Positions 17,424 to 25,836 are shown, counted from the stretch's first letter. The stretch: DNA of 64,000 bases from Niastella soli (GCF_017742245.1 NZ_JAGHKO010000001.1:649061-713060), one strand, 5' to 3'. The notes: generated from the letters alone by a model not told the origin. Program-made: numbers and translations.

Positions 17424-18323
17424 TCAGGAAATATTGTTTAGTGTTTTGATAGCCGTTTCAATGACGGCAAGATTCTTTTCATTATCGCTTTCATCTGGCT
17501 GATACTTGGCAAACTTTACAAAATCGGCGATCTGTAAAGCATGCACCAGCTGATTAAAACTTTCTTTATCCAAAGGCGTCTGGCGCAGTTGCACGATCAG
17601 CTCTTCGTTCGTTTTTTCAAGCGTGGCCACTTTCAGCTTACGGAACATAAATACACGCAGAATATCATTCAGCCGGCTGTAATACGTTTTTACTTCCCCA
17701 TTCTTCAGCCCCTCTTTACGCAATTCTTCCAACGCCTGTAAAGCTTCCTCGTAAGGCCCCAGTTTGGGCTGGGCCGGTTGTACAACGGGGGCTGCTTTTT
17801 TGGGTTTGCGCAACAGGTAAACAATAACGCCAATAGCAATTAGGGTAAATGCGCCAATGATCCAGGGTATCCAGGTCATCCAGGCCGGTTTGGGCACTTC
17901 CTCAATTTCTTTTATATCCCGGTAGTCTTTTGAGAGGTCCAGTGGCGCATAGCCTACCTCAACAGCAATAGAATCGGTAGCGTATGATTTACCGTTAACC
18001 TGTAAGACAAGCGGCGGAATAAAAACAGTACCCGAGTCAAAGCTGGTGAGGGTGAGTTCCTGGTGAAACTGCTTGCCATCAATGTTATCGGTGGTATCGG
18101 TCTTGCCTTTTTCAATAATGTCGAAATGTGGAATGGAATCAAGGTTAAACCAGGTATAGGTTTGCCCCAACGGTATACGTACTTCAAAGGTCAGTTTAAT
18201 GGGCTCGCCAATAAGGATTTGATCGCGGTTAACAGATGCCCTGGCCAGTACCTGGCCTATGGTATAAACCGGACTGGAGAGTAAACAACCAATAAGTATA
18301 ATATTGAGAATAGGGTTTTTCAT
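17424..18323 (-). CDS. BatD-like/DUF4381-type membrane protein of the Bat operon
   Basis: The 299-aa protein has a signal peptide (about 1-23), an immunoglobulin-like extracytoplasmic domain (25-130: ARASVNRDQILIGEPIKLTF, TLTSFDSGTVFIPPL) resembling the N-terminal part of BatD, and one membrane helix (about 148-168). A cytosolic helical domain (about 185-299) carries EEALQALEELRKEGL and YYSRLNDILRVFMFRK, as in DUF4381-type proteins. It sits 3 bp after DUF58 and 3 bp before BatA. It probably works with the VWA and MoxR partners in the envelope. Confidence 0.75.
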   Translation of the reverse strand: MKNPILNIILIGCLLSSPVYTIGQVLARASVNRDQILIGEPIKLTFEVRIPLGQTYTWFNLDSIPHFDIIEKGKTDTTDNIDGKQFHQELTLTSFDSGTVFIPPLVLQVNGKSYATDSIAVEVGYAPLDLSKDYRDIKEIEEVPKPAWMTWIPWIIGAFTLIAIGVIVYLLRKPKKAAPVVQPAQPKLGPYEEALQALEELRKEGLKNGEVKTYYSRLNDILRVFMFRKLKVATLEKTNEELIVQLRQTPLDKESFNQLVHALQIADFVKFAKYQPDESDNEKNLAVIETAIKTLNNIS

Positions 18324-18326
18324 AAA

Positions 18327-19199
18327 TTACCGGTTACGACCGACAAAGAATTTCTGCAGCACTTTTACATAATCTTCACCGGTGCGTATATGCAGGAGTT
18401 CGCAACCAGCCCGCACAAAGATGTTTTTACAATAGTTTGTATGATTAAAGAAAGCAGCCTCGTATTGTTGGCGTACCAGGTAGTCGCTGGTATCTACCCA
18501 GCTGCGGGCCCCATTTTCGGCATCTTCAATTTCTATTAAGCCGGCTTCGGGTAATTGCATATCCATTTTATCATACACCTTAATTCCTATCACATCATGC
18601 TTTTTACCAGCTACCTTCAATCCATCTTCAAAATCATTGTCCAGGAAATCGCTTAAGAGGAAAACGATGCTGCTTTGGCGAACGGTGTTATTTAACCGCT
18701 GCAAGGCGTTCCCCAATCGGGTGCCTTTGTTCTTTGGTTCGGCGGTTAGCAGTTCGCGAACGATGTACAGTACGTGGTCTCTTCCCTTTTTTGGGGGAAT
18801 GAACTTTTCTATTACATCGCTAAAGAAAAGTACGCCCACCTTATCGTTATTACTAATGGCTGAAAACGCCATCACAGCGGCCACTTCAGTAATAAGGTCT
18901 TTTTTTCGGGCATGGGTAGTACCAAATAAAGAACTGGCGCTTACATCGACCAGCAGCATTACCGACAATTCACGCTCTTCTTCAAATACTTTGCTGAATG
19001 GGTGATTAAAGCGGGCAGAAACGTTCCAGTCGATAAACCGGATATCGTCGCCTGGCTGGTATTCGCGTACTTCCTTAAACAACATACCCCGGCCCTTGAA
19101 AGCACTGTGGTACTCGCCCGTGAATAAATGACGGGTAAGCTTCTTGCTTTTGATCTCCAGCTCGCGAACTTTTTTTATTATTTCGGCTGTCGTTAGCAT
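18327..19199 (-). CDS. DUF58 domain protein
   Basis: The 290-aa soluble protein shows the DUF58 core: HSAFKGRGMLFKEVREYQPGDDIRFIDWNVSAR at about 47-79 (split motif FxEVREYxxGDDxRxIDWxxSAR). A VWA-like domain follows with DVSASSLFGT and FFSDVIEKFIPP. DUF58 proteins are regularly paired with MoxR ATPases. Here it starts 22 bp after the MoxR stop and is followed 3 bp later by the BatD-like gene, consistent with one transcript. Biochemical activity is unknown. Confidence 0.9.
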   Translation of the reverse strand: MLTTAEIIKKVRELEIKSKKLTRHLFTGEYHSAFKGRGMLFKEVREYQPGDDIRFIDWNVSARFNHPFSKVFEEERELSVMLLVDVSASSLFGTTHARKKDLITEVAAVMAFSAISNNDKVGVLFFSDVIEKFIPPKKGRDHVLYIVRELLTAEPKNKGTRLGNALQRLNNTVRQSSIVFLLSDFLDNDFEDGLKVAGKKHDVIGIKVYDKMDMQLPEAGLIEIEDAENGARSWVDTSDYLVRQQYEAAFFNHTNYCKNIFVRAGCELLHIRTGEDYVKVLQKFFVGRNR

Positions 19200-19221
19200 A
19201 ATGGGGAATAGGGTGCCTTTT

Positions 19222-20223
19222 TTATGGTACTTGTATTACACGTAAAACGTCGTCAATTATATTTTCCACATTCACATTCTCCGCTTCGGCTTCGTACGTT
19301 AAACCTATACGATGACGCAATACGTCTTTTGAAATACTGCGCACATCTTCAGGAATTACAAAACCACGCTTGTTCAGGAAGGCATGGGCTTTGGCCGCCA
19401 GTGCCAGGTTAATGCTGGCGCGGGGTGAGCCACCATATGCGATCAGTGGTTTTAATTTTTCGAGTTTGTATTTATCGGGGAACCGCGTGGCAAAAACAAT
19501 ATCGAGGATATAATTCTCTACTTTTTCGTCCATGTATATCTGCCGGGCGAGGTCTTTAGCTTCTTTTATTTCCTGCATCGTCACTACCTGGCTTACCTGG
19601 GGTCCTTTTTCTCCCTGCAGGTTCTGGCGGATGATGATCTGTTCTTCCTCTTTGGTTGGATAATCAACAATTACTTTCATGATAAAGCGGTCCTGCTGGG
19701 CTTCGGGTAATGGGTAAGTACCTTCCTGCTCCAACGGGTTTTGTGTGGCCAGTACCAGGAACGGTTCATCCAGTTTATGCGTGGTCTCGCCAATAGTTAC
19801 CTGGCGTTCCTGCATGGCTTCCAGCAAGGCGCTTTGCACTTTTGCGGGGGCGCGGTTTATTTCATCGGCCAGTACGAAGTTGGCGAAAATAGGCCCCTTG
19901 CGTACTATAAATTCATTTTTTTGCTGGTTATAGATCATCGTACCAATTACGTCAGCAGGCAACAGATCGGGAGTGAACTGAATGCGGCTGAATTTGGCAT
20001 GTATCGCCTGCGCCAGTGATTTAATAGTGAGTGTTTTTGCCAAACCCGGCACCCCTTCCAGCAAAACGTGCCCGTTGCTTAACAGACCTATCATCAGTCT
20101 GTCGAGCATATGATGCTGACCAATAATAACCCTGGCTGTTTCGTCGCGGAGCCGGTCGATAAAAGCGCCCTGATATTGTATTTTGTCATTGAGCTGCCGG
20201 ATATCATCTGCTGTTAATAGCAT
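19222..20223 (-). CDS. MoxR family AAA+ ATPase
   Basis: The 333-aa protein has Walker A GVPGLAKT (57-64), Walker B LADEINRAP (D120, E121), sensor 1 ATQNP and sensor 2 in GGSPRASINLALAAKA. Length and motifs are those of MoxR ATPases, chaperone-like enzymes that act with VWA proteins. It is the first gene of the MoxR-DUF58-BatD-like-BatA operon. The 268-bp gap to the divergent lipocalin gene should hold its promoter, but no full TTG-N20-TAnnTTTG was found. Confidence 0.93.
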   Translation of the reverse strand: MLLTADDIRQLNDKIQYQGAFIDRLRDETARVIIGQHHMLDRLMIGLLSNGHVLLEGVPGLAKTLTIKSLAQAIHAKFSRIQFTPDLLPADVIGTMIYNQQKNEFIVRKGPIFANFVLADEINRAPAKVQSALLEAMQERQVTIGETTHKLDEPFLVLATQNPLEQEGTYPLPEAQQDRFIMKVIVDYPTKEEEQIIIRQNLQGEKGPQVSQVVTMQEIKEAKDLARQIYMDEKVENYILDIVFATRFPDKYKLEKLKPLIAYGGSPRASINLALAAKAHAFLNKRGFVIPEDVRSISKDVLRHRIGLTYEAEAENVNVENIIDDVLRVIQVP

Positions 20224-20491
20224 ATACGGGGTTTAGTATGAATGATTGATAATCAGTTATGAAAATACGCCAATGCCTTTGCAAAGGGCTTGCCAACTTA
20301 TAAAAACCTTCCTAAAATCAATAAAAATAAACATGTTTGACAACATACAATAAACTGGCAAATTTGTAGTTGCAGTAATTTACAAACTAACTTACCGGAA
20401 AGCAACGGAATAGGAATAAAATTTGCTCATATTAGTGGCCGTATTTACCCAATTTCCGTTTTCGGGTATTAAACTATCTAAAACTGTAAAG

Positions 20492-20977
20492 ATGAAAAAT
20501 TACGTATTCGCACTGCTTTCAATCGGAATTATCCTTTATGCCTGTAACAAAGACGATGATAAAAAATCAGATGACACTAACGCAAAAATGCAGTTAATTA
20601 CCACCGCTACCTGGAAATATGATACCGTTGGTCTGGATACCGACAAAGACGGGAAAATCGATCAGCCCATACCTGCCATTGTAGGCGGTGTACAAGCGTG
20701 CGATAAGGACAATACCATTACCTTCAAAAGTGATAGTACCGGCGTACTTAGCAATGGTACCATCAAGTGTAATTCAACCGATCCGGCAACAGTAGCCTTT
20801 AGATGGTGGTTTAAAGACAATGGAGCTACACTGTATAGCCCTGATCCGCTTTTTGGCAGTAGCTTTTCCGGAAACTTCAAGGTAGGAGAACTGAGCAACA
20901 CCAGGTTACGGATATTAAAAGACACCTCCTTTGCCCCATATGGCAATTTTACTTTAGTACTCGACCTAAAGCACTAA
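20492..20977 (+). CDS. lipocalin-like lipoprotein, 161 aa
   Basis: The ATG at 20492 gives MKNYVFALLSIGIILYAC with lipobox LYAC (Cys18). The longer frame from 20423 adds 23 residues that would mask the signal peptide, so it is rejected. The mature part has a Bacteroidota lipocalin-like pattern (TTATWKYDTVGLDTD, ITFKSDSTGVLS, WWFKDNG) with beta-strand periodicity. An Asp-rich DTDKDGKID segment could bind calcium. Ligand and role are unknown. A terminator follows at 21003. A second lipoprotein of the same general type lies downstream. Confidence 0.75.
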   Translation: MKNYVFALLSIGIILYACNKDDDKKSDDTNAKMQLITTATWKYDTVGLDTDKDGKIDQPIPAIVGGVQACDKDNTITFKSDSTGVLSNGTIKCNSTDPATVAFRWWFKDNGATLYSPDPLFGSSFSGNFKVGELSNTRLRILKDTSFAPYGNFTLVLDLKH

Positions 20978-21002
20978 TAGTTTAACGAATAAAATTAGTT
21001 TT

Positions 21003-21035
21003 AAGGCCTCCCATGTCTGGGGGGCTTTTTGTTTG
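21003..21035 (+). terminator. intrinsic terminator after the first lipocalin-like gene
   Basis: GCCTCCC pairs with GGGGGGC (one T-G pair), with extra A-T pairs at the base and a TTTTTG tail. Confidence 0.75.
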
Positions 21036-21168
21036 TAACCCCGTCAGCGATAAGGGTTTCCCTATATAAAATATAGATTAAAAAGCTATTATCTACACAA
21101 TAAAGAAGGGTAAATGCTGTTTAAATGCCGGCCTAAATCGTTTATCCCTGTAATAAATCCGATACTTT

Positions 21169-21597
21169 ATGAATAAAACTTTTACTAAAATTCTTGTTTT
21201 AATCCTGATAGCAGTTACTTCATTTACAGCTTGTACAAAAGATACACAGGCTATTACAGTTGCAAACCTGGTAGGCACTTATGTACTGGTGTCCCAAACG
21301 GAAAAAGTGACCGGCCATCCGGAGATAGATGTTACAACTGAATATCACGATCCTTGCGAATTAGATGATCAGACTATTTTAAGAAGCGACTTCTCGGCAA
21401 CGCTTGTTGATGCAGGCACAAAATGTTCTACTGTTGACAGCTGGACCGTTAACTGGTCATTGGATGGCAACGTACTTATAATCGACGGAGTGGAATATAA
21501 TATAAAATCTCTTTCCCAAAGCACCCTGGTGCTGGAAGAACTCGGAGCCCAGAACAACATTGTGATCACTACAACCTATACTTACAGAAGATATTAA
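21169..21597 (+). CDS. lipocalin-like lipoprotein, 142 aa
   Basis: MNKTFTKILV with a hydrophobic core and lipobox FTAC (Cys22) marks a lipoprotein. The mature part begins VANLVGTYVLVSQTEK and continues in short beta strands (LRSDFSATLVD, WTVNWSLDGNVLIIDG, YNIKSLSQSTLVLEE), as in small lipocalin-like Bacteroidota proteins. Two cysteines (CELDD and GTKCST) may form a disulfide. It is followed by a bidirectional terminator shared with the convergent nadE gene. The ligand is unknown. Confidence 0.75.
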   Translation: MNKTFTKILVLILIAVTSFTACTKDTQAITVANLVGTYVLVSQTEKVTGHPEIDVTTEYHDPCELDDQTILRSDFSATLVDAGTKCSTVDSWTVNWSLDGNVLIIDGVEYNIKSLSQSTLVLEELGAQNNIVITTTYTYRRY

Positions 21598-21613
21598 TTG
21601 TACTATATAAAAT

Positions 21614-21648
21614 AAAAAAGGACTGCCGGGTATCGACAGTCCTTTTTT
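21614..21648. terminator. bidirectional intrinsic terminator
   Basis: GGACTG (21620-21625) pairs with CAGTCC (21637-21642), flanked by A6 on the left and T6 on the right. It can therefore stop transcription from both the lipoprotein gene and nadE. Confidence 0.85.
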
Positions 21649-21650
21649 AT

Positions 21651-23366
21651 TTATGATAAATACTTTCCTACTATTGGCAGCCTACGGCCTACCCCAAACG
21701 CTTTACAACTTACACGAATAATGGGACAGAACTGATTGCGCTTGTATTCATTGCTGTTCACCAGCTTCAGGATCCGGCGCACCAACGCTTCATCGATGCC
21801 CATAGCGATCAATTCCTTTGGCCCTTTTCTTTTTTCAATGTATTGATACAACACTTTATCCAGCACTGCATAATCGGGCAAACTGTCGCTGTCTTTTTGA
21901 TCGGGCCGCAGTTCCGCAGACGGTGGTTTGGTGATAATATTTTCGGGTATGATCTCCCCATTGCGGTTGAGATAATTTGCCAGCGCGAATACCTGCATTT
22001 TGTATACATCGCCCAATACGCTTAACCCGCCGGCCATATCGCCATACAGGGTACCATACCCGGTGCTCAATTCGCTTTTATTGGAAGTATTCAATAATAT
22101 ATAACCGAACTTATTGCTTATACCCATTAACAAATTGCCACGGGTACGGCTTTGTAAATTCTCTTCGGCCAATCCAAATGGCAGATCACCAAAAACAGGC
22201 TGCAGTGTATGCAGCAGTGAATCGTACACATTTTTTATAGGCACAATATCATAAGGGTTGCCCAGATTTTTGCTTAACTGTTCTGCATCGTCAACCGAAT
22301 GGGAAGTGGAGAAATGGGAAGGCATTAATATGGCCCGTACATTTTCACGGCCCAGGGCACGTGTTGCCAGCGCCTGGGTAACAGCGCTGTCAATACCACC
22401 TGAGCTGCCCAGAATGGCTTTGGTAAAACCCATTTTACGGAAATAGTCCCTTATGCCCAATATTAAGGCTTCTTTTATCTGGCCAATATTTTCATCGGAA
22501 GTGAGATACTCGATGATCTTTTCAGGGTCTTCCACTTTTCCTACCCGCATGTCTTTATCAAACTCCGGCACGGCCTTCATTGGTTTGCGTTTGGCCTTTT
22601 GCACTTCAATTTCGTCGAGGTTTACAATGGCAAAGTCCTCTTCAAAATATTTCATTTCTTTCACTATCTGGCCATTGGCGTCCATGACAAGGCTGCCGCC
22701 ATCGAACACGATCTCTGTTTGCGAACCAATGGCATTACAGTAAAACATGGGCAGTCCATATTTCAATACATTAGCTCGTACAATCTCTTCGCGGTCCTGA
22801 TCGTGATCGTAATCGAAAGGGGAAGCAGAGATATTGATCATAAGATCAGGCTGCTGGGTAATAAGCATATCCATGGGGCAATGCCTGTACAATGGATTAT
22901 CACCCAGGTTCCAGATATCTTCACAAACGGTTAAAGCAATTTTCTTCCCTTTAAATTCCAGCACATTCCATTCAAAGCCCGGCTCAAAATACCGGTACTC
23001 ATCAAACACATCATAATTCGGCAACAGGGTTTTATGTGCTACGCCCGCTATCTTTTTGTCATACAACAACCAGGCTGCATTAAACAGGTCTTTTCCTTCT
23101 TTTGCCGGATTGCGTTGCGGGCTGCCAATAATTACCCCAATGGTATCAGCCTGCTCTTTTATAATGTCGATGGCTTTATAACATTCATTGATAAAGTCAT
23201 CAAACTCCAGAAAATCACGCGGAGGGTAACCACAAATACTTAGCTCGGAAAAAATAACCAGGTCGGCTTTACGGCTCTTGGCATACTGTATAGCCCCCAT
23301 TATTTTGCGGGTATTATCTTCAAAATTCCCTATATGATAATTTTGTTGCGCAATGGCAATTTTCAT
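21651..23366 (-). CDS. nadE: glutamine-dependent NAD+ synthetase
   Basis: The 571-aa enzyme has an N-terminal nitrilase-type glutaminase domain with the catalytic triad E41, K112 and C148 (in LTVCED). A C-terminal ATP-pyrophosphatase synthetase domain follows with SGGIDS at 322-327. It makes NAD+ from deamido-NAD+, ATP and glutamine-derived ammonia. Length is normal for the two-domain type. It is transcribed from a very good promoter at 23418-23448 with a leader of about 45 nt. It is divergent from gldB, a common pairing in Bacteroidota. Confidence 0.95.
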   Translation of the reverse strand: MKIAIAQQNYHIGNFEDNTRKIMGAIQYAKSRKADLVIFSELSICGYPPRDFLEFDDFINECYKAIDIIKEQADTIGVIIGSPQRNPAKEGKDLFNAAWLLYDKKIAGVAHKTLLPNYDVFDEYRYFEPGFEWNVLEFKGKKIALTVCEDIWNLGDNPLYRHCPMDMLITQQPDLMINISASPFDYDHDQDREEIVRANVLKYGLPMFYCNAIGSQTEIVFDGGSLVMDANGQIVKEMKYFEEDFAIVNLDEIEVQKAKRKPMKAVPEFDKDMRVGKVEDPEKIIEYLTSDENIGQIKEALILGIRDYFRKMGFTKAILGSSGGIDSAVTQALATRALGRENVRAILMPSHFSTSHSVDDAEQLSKNLGNPYDIVPIKNVYDSLLHTLQPVFGDLPFGLAEENLQSRTRGNLLMGISNKFGYILLNTSNKSELSTGYGTLYGDMAGGLSVLGDVYKMQVFALANYLNRNGEIIPENIITKPPSAELRPDQKDSDSLPDYAVLDKVLYQYIEKRKGPKELIAMGIDEALVRRILKLVNSNEYKRNQFCPIIRVSCKAFGVGRRLPIVGKYLS

Positions 23367-23417
23367 TTGAATATGTTGGGTTTAATAAAAACGGACCCCC
23401 GTTTTTCGTTCTGCCTA

Positions 23418-23448
23418 CAAATTTACGCGAATGTGCAAAGAGATACAA
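23418..23448 (-). promoter_or_regulatory. promoter of nadE (TTG-N20-TAAATTTG)
   Basis: On the minus strand, TTG (23448-23446), exactly 20 nt, then TAAATTTG (23425-23418) matches the Bacteroidota sigma-ABfr consensus. The predicted leader contains AAAAACGG-GGGT-CCGTTTTT, an 8-bp hairpin, just before the ATG. Confidence 0.75.
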
Positions 23449-23548
23449 GCTCAGCCTGATATCCCCTAAATTGCAGGCCGTTACAACAAAAACCGGGTTG
23501 TCGGCGTTGAAACGCAGCATGCAAAAGCCGAACCATAAAACTTGCAAG

Positions 23549-24565
23549 ATGAAACGAACTGGATTGGTACTACTGGTAATTGCCGGGTTATTTTCCTGTA
23601 AAAACAAAGACATTCCTAACGTATCGAATATAAAAGTTGAGCTGACCGTAAAGCGGTTTGAACAGGATTTCTTTGCTATAGATTCTAATCACCTTATGAC
23701 CTCTCTGGAGCACATGGGCCCCAAATATCCGCTTTTCCTGGGCGACTTTTTATACAACATTATGGAGCTGCCGGGGTTGAGTGATACCAGCCAGCAGGAA
23801 CTGGCATTGCTGAAAAAGTTCATTGGCGACTACAAACCCGTTAAGGATTCGGCCGACCAGGTATTCCGGAATTTCACCTCCATTGAAAATGATGTGAAAA
23901 AGGGTTTGCAGTTTGTAAAATATTATTTCCCAGCGTATAAACCACCTACACAGCTCATTACCTATATCGGGCCCATGGAGGGTTACAGTGATGTGATCAC
24001 CCGCGATGCGTTGGCAGTAGGATTACAGTTGCACATGGGCAAAAACTATTCGTTGTACCAAAGCAGTATGGGCCAGGCAGTTTTTCCCGGTTACATTTCC
24101 CGGCGTTTTACACCCGACTATATTGTAGTGAACTGTATGAAAAATATCATCAACGATATTTCACCTGAAAAAGGCGGCAGCAGGCCACTGGTAGAGCAAA
24201 TGGTTGAAAAGGGAAAGCGATTATATGTGCTGGATAAGATCTTACCTTTTATCGAGGATTCGCTGAAAACCGGTTATACCGCCGCACAACTTACAGGAAG
24301 TTATAAGAACGAAGGGCTTATCTGGAATCACTTCCTCTCACACAATTTATTATTCACCATTGAACCCGCTGATATAAGGCCGTATATGGAGGAAGCGCCT
24401 AACACCCCTGAGATCAGCGAACAGTCGCCCGGCGCCATTGGCATCTTTGTTGGCTGGCAGATAGTCAAGAAATACATGGACAAACACAGCGCACTCTCCT
24501 TAAATGAGCTGTTGAATACCGATGCGAAAATAATTTTTGAGGAAAGTAAATACAGGCCGAATTAG
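23549..24565 (+). CDS. gldB: gliding motility lipoprotein GldB
   Basis: The ATG at 23549 gives MKRTGLVLLVIAGLFSC with lipobox (Cys17). The frame also runs 26 codons upstream without a signal, so the internal start is chosen. The 338-aa product has GldB features: VELTVKRFEQDFFAID near the start, YPLFLGDFLYNIM, GYISRRFTPDYIVVNCMKNI and a C-terminal IGIFVGWQIVKKYM. GldB is an outer-membrane-associated lipoprotein required for gliding and type IX secretion in Flavobacterium. Its usual neighbour gldC is not adjacent here. It is divergent from nadE. Confidence 0.9.
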   Translation: MKRTGLVLLVIAGLFSCKNKDIPNVSNIKVELTVKRFEQDFFAIDSNHLMTSLEHMGPKYPLFLGDFLYNIMELPGLSDTSQQELALLKKFIGDYKPVKDSADQVFRNFTSIENDVKKGLQFVKYYFPAYKPPTQLITYIGPMEGYSDVITRDALAVGLQLHMGKNYSLYQSSMGQAVFPGYISRRFTPDYIVVNCMKNIINDISPEKGGSRPLVEQMVEKGKRLYVLDKILPFIEDSLKTGYTAAQLTGSYKNEGLIWNHFLSHNLLFTIEPADIRPYMEEAPNTPEISEQSPGAIGIFVGWQIVKKYMDKHSALSLNELLNTDAKIIFEESKYRPN

Positions 24566-24723
24566 TCAGTTGTGAGTGGTCAGTTGTGAGTGGGGTCTGA
24601 AATTCGGGTGCACTATTACTATTAATGGCAACTACCCCGGCTTTTAGGCACCTCAGCGGGGCAAACCACGACGCGGCCTTCTATCAACCTTATCAACATT
24701 ATCGACAGATCAACTGGTCAACT
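24565..24723. repeat. intergenic word repeats (GTGAGTG and TTATCAAC types)
   Basis: 24565-24597 is built of repeated AGT(C)AGTTGTGAGTGG words. 24681-24723 is built of TATCAAC, TTATCAAC, TATCGAC and GATCAACTGGTCAAC. The second set is the reverse complement of TTGATAAGG words found at 33809 and 50880. The first recurs at 46528. No gene is present in the gap. Confidence 0.5.
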
Positions 24724-25202
24724 TATTTCTTCCCTACTTTCTCTTTAAGCATCTCCCTGGCCGTTTGCAGATCGGTAATATCCTTAAACGCGTCTTTAGG
24801 CACCAGGAAAAAGGAGCGCGCATCAAAATAGAGGTGAAAAAAATAGGGACTTTCTACAAAATAGCTGAATTTCTTCCAGTCCCAGCCCTTGGATCCCTTG
24901 GCGGTTTCCAGCATTACCCCTTCATTTTCAAAACGCATGGTAAAATGGTCCTGGAAGGTGAGTGACCGGCGATAGATACTGCCAGGTAAGATGCGCCAGA
25001 TAACCAGCATCAGCAGGAACCACAAAAAAGAAAATATTAAAAAAGAAATAGGTTGTATTTTCTTTAGGGCAAACAATACCGCCGAGGTAATGGCAAATAC
25101 ATTTATCAATACCAGTAGGATCTTGATCTCAGGACGCATTAAAAAGTGATACCGCAAGGCTTGAATTACCTGCTTCTTATCATAGCCAAATTGGACTGTC
25201 AT
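24723..25202 (-). CDS. YcxB-like membrane protein
   Basis: The 159-aa protein has two adjacent membrane helices (about 30-48 and 50-72) followed by a soluble domain with RSLTFQDHFTMRFENEGV, GSKGWDWKKFSYFVES and FFLVPKDAF. This matches the YcxB-like family (membrane anchor plus PH-like domain). The function of the family is not established. It is monocistronic, and its stop codon abuts the repeat cluster ending at 24723. Confidence 0.75.
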   Translation of the reverse strand: MTVQFGYDKKQVIQALRYHFLMRPEIKILLVLINVFAITSAVLFALKKIQPISFLIFSFLWFLLMLVIWRILPGSIYRRSLTFQDHFTMRFENEGVMLETAKGSKGWDWKKFSYFVESPYFFHLYFDARSFFLVPKDAFKDITDLQTAREMLKEKVGKK

Positions 25203-25255
25203 TCAGTTTTCCCCTATTAAGGCCGTAAAAGTAAGAATTCCCGGGAAAGGCTGGT

Positions 25256-25420
25256 ATAAAAACAGGGTTCAAATTAATGAACCCTGTCCAGCAGTGCACA
25301 TGAAACTATCCCGCTTACGCGGGAATGTCCCTGTTTTCAGGGCAAACTTGTTCTTAATGGCTATACTTGAGGTTTAGTAATTCGTCTGAAATATCTTAGT
25401 GCAGAGGGCAAAACTTTTTC
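25256..25420 (-). ncRNA. candidate structured ncRNA of about 165 nt with own promoter and terminator
   Basis: On the minus strand a consensus promoter (TTG-N20-TAGGTTTG, 25456-25426) is followed by about 165 nt without a credible reading frame. It ends in a perfect 10-bp hairpin (ACAGGGTTCA/TGAACCCTGT, 25262-25287) plus TTTTTAT. Inside, CCCGC-GTAA-GCGGG and CCCTG-AAAA-CAGGG form hairpins. TTCAG and CGAATT on the 5' side can pair with CTGAA and AGTTTG on the 3' side (G-U pairs included), and TGCAC can pair with GTGCA to close the molecule. Size and long-range stem recall 6S RNA, but this is only a resemblance. It is not tmRNA, SRP RNA or RNase P RNA by motif. Confidence 0.5.
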
Positions 25421-25425
25421 GTTTG

Positions 25426-25456
25426 CAAACCTACTTAGGAAAGTGGCGGATTGCAA
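25426..25456 (-). promoter_or_regulatory. promoter of the candidate ncRNA (TTG-N20-TAGGTTTG)
   Basis: TTG at 25456-25454 and TAGGTTTG at 25433-25426 on the minus strand, spaced exactly 20 nt, match the Bacteroidota consensus. No gene start lies within 200 nt downstream. Confidence 0.65.
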
Positions 25457-25634
25457 TACCACTTTGTGGTGGTTTATTGGGATATAAAAACAGGGGTATT
25501 TTTATTAATCTGCTGAATATCATTCACATAATTACAAATCAGCTCCTTAGGAAAGCACTGGGGTGATCGGGTATTTTTGAATGGTAGGATGGGACTTATG
25601 GGATTCTTGGGATGATGGATGGAGGATATATTAT

Positions 25635-25675
25635 AAAAAAGCGCAGTAACCAGGCAAACAAACCGGGTACTGCGC
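25635..25675 (-). terminator. intrinsic terminator after the 42-aa lipoprotein gene
   Basis: GCGCAGTA (25641-25648) pairs with TACTGCGC (25668-25675), with further pairing inside, followed on the minus strand by TTTTTT. It lies about 33 bp beyond the stop codon of the small lipoprotein gene. Confidence 0.7.
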
Positions 25676-25707
25676 AAATGAAAAAGTTTAATAGGCTAAA
25701 TGGATGC

Positions 25708-25836
25708 TCATCTCACTCCCCGGCCGCATTTAGCTCTGCCATTCGCAGCCTGGTATGGCGAGATAAATCGGGTGCAGGAGGCCAGAAAAATAAGGCATAA
25801 TGCTGCCAGTAAAAAAGAGTTCCATTTCAAGTGCAT
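25708..25836 (-). CDS. small lipoprotein, 42 aa
   Basis: The minus-strand ATG at 25836 opens a 42-codon frame ending in TGA (25710-25708). The product starts MHLKWNSFLLAALCLIFLASC, a complete lipoprotein signal with lipobox LASC (Cys21). It ends with a 21-residue mature part containing ANGRAKCGRGVR. A terminator follows 33 bp later. The signal, the terminator and its position in an otherwise unexplained gap support a real gene. A related design (short basic, Cys- and Gly-containing tail) is seen in the 55-aa lipoprotein at 14786. The function is unknown. Confidence 0.6.
   Translation of the reverse strand: MHLKWNSFLLAALCLIFLASCTRFISPYQAANGRAKCGRGVR

Noticed and set aside
25256-25421. Interpretation of the ncRNA as tmRNA
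   Set aside because: A frame starting GCAAACGAA resembles a tag start, but there is no tRNA-like acceptor end, no GGTTCGA loop and no ALAA-type tag end.
25474-25677. 67-codon minus-strand frame upstream of the candidate ncRNA
   Set aside because: Runs across the terminator of the small lipoprotein gene and the ncRNA promoter, and has no signal or domain.
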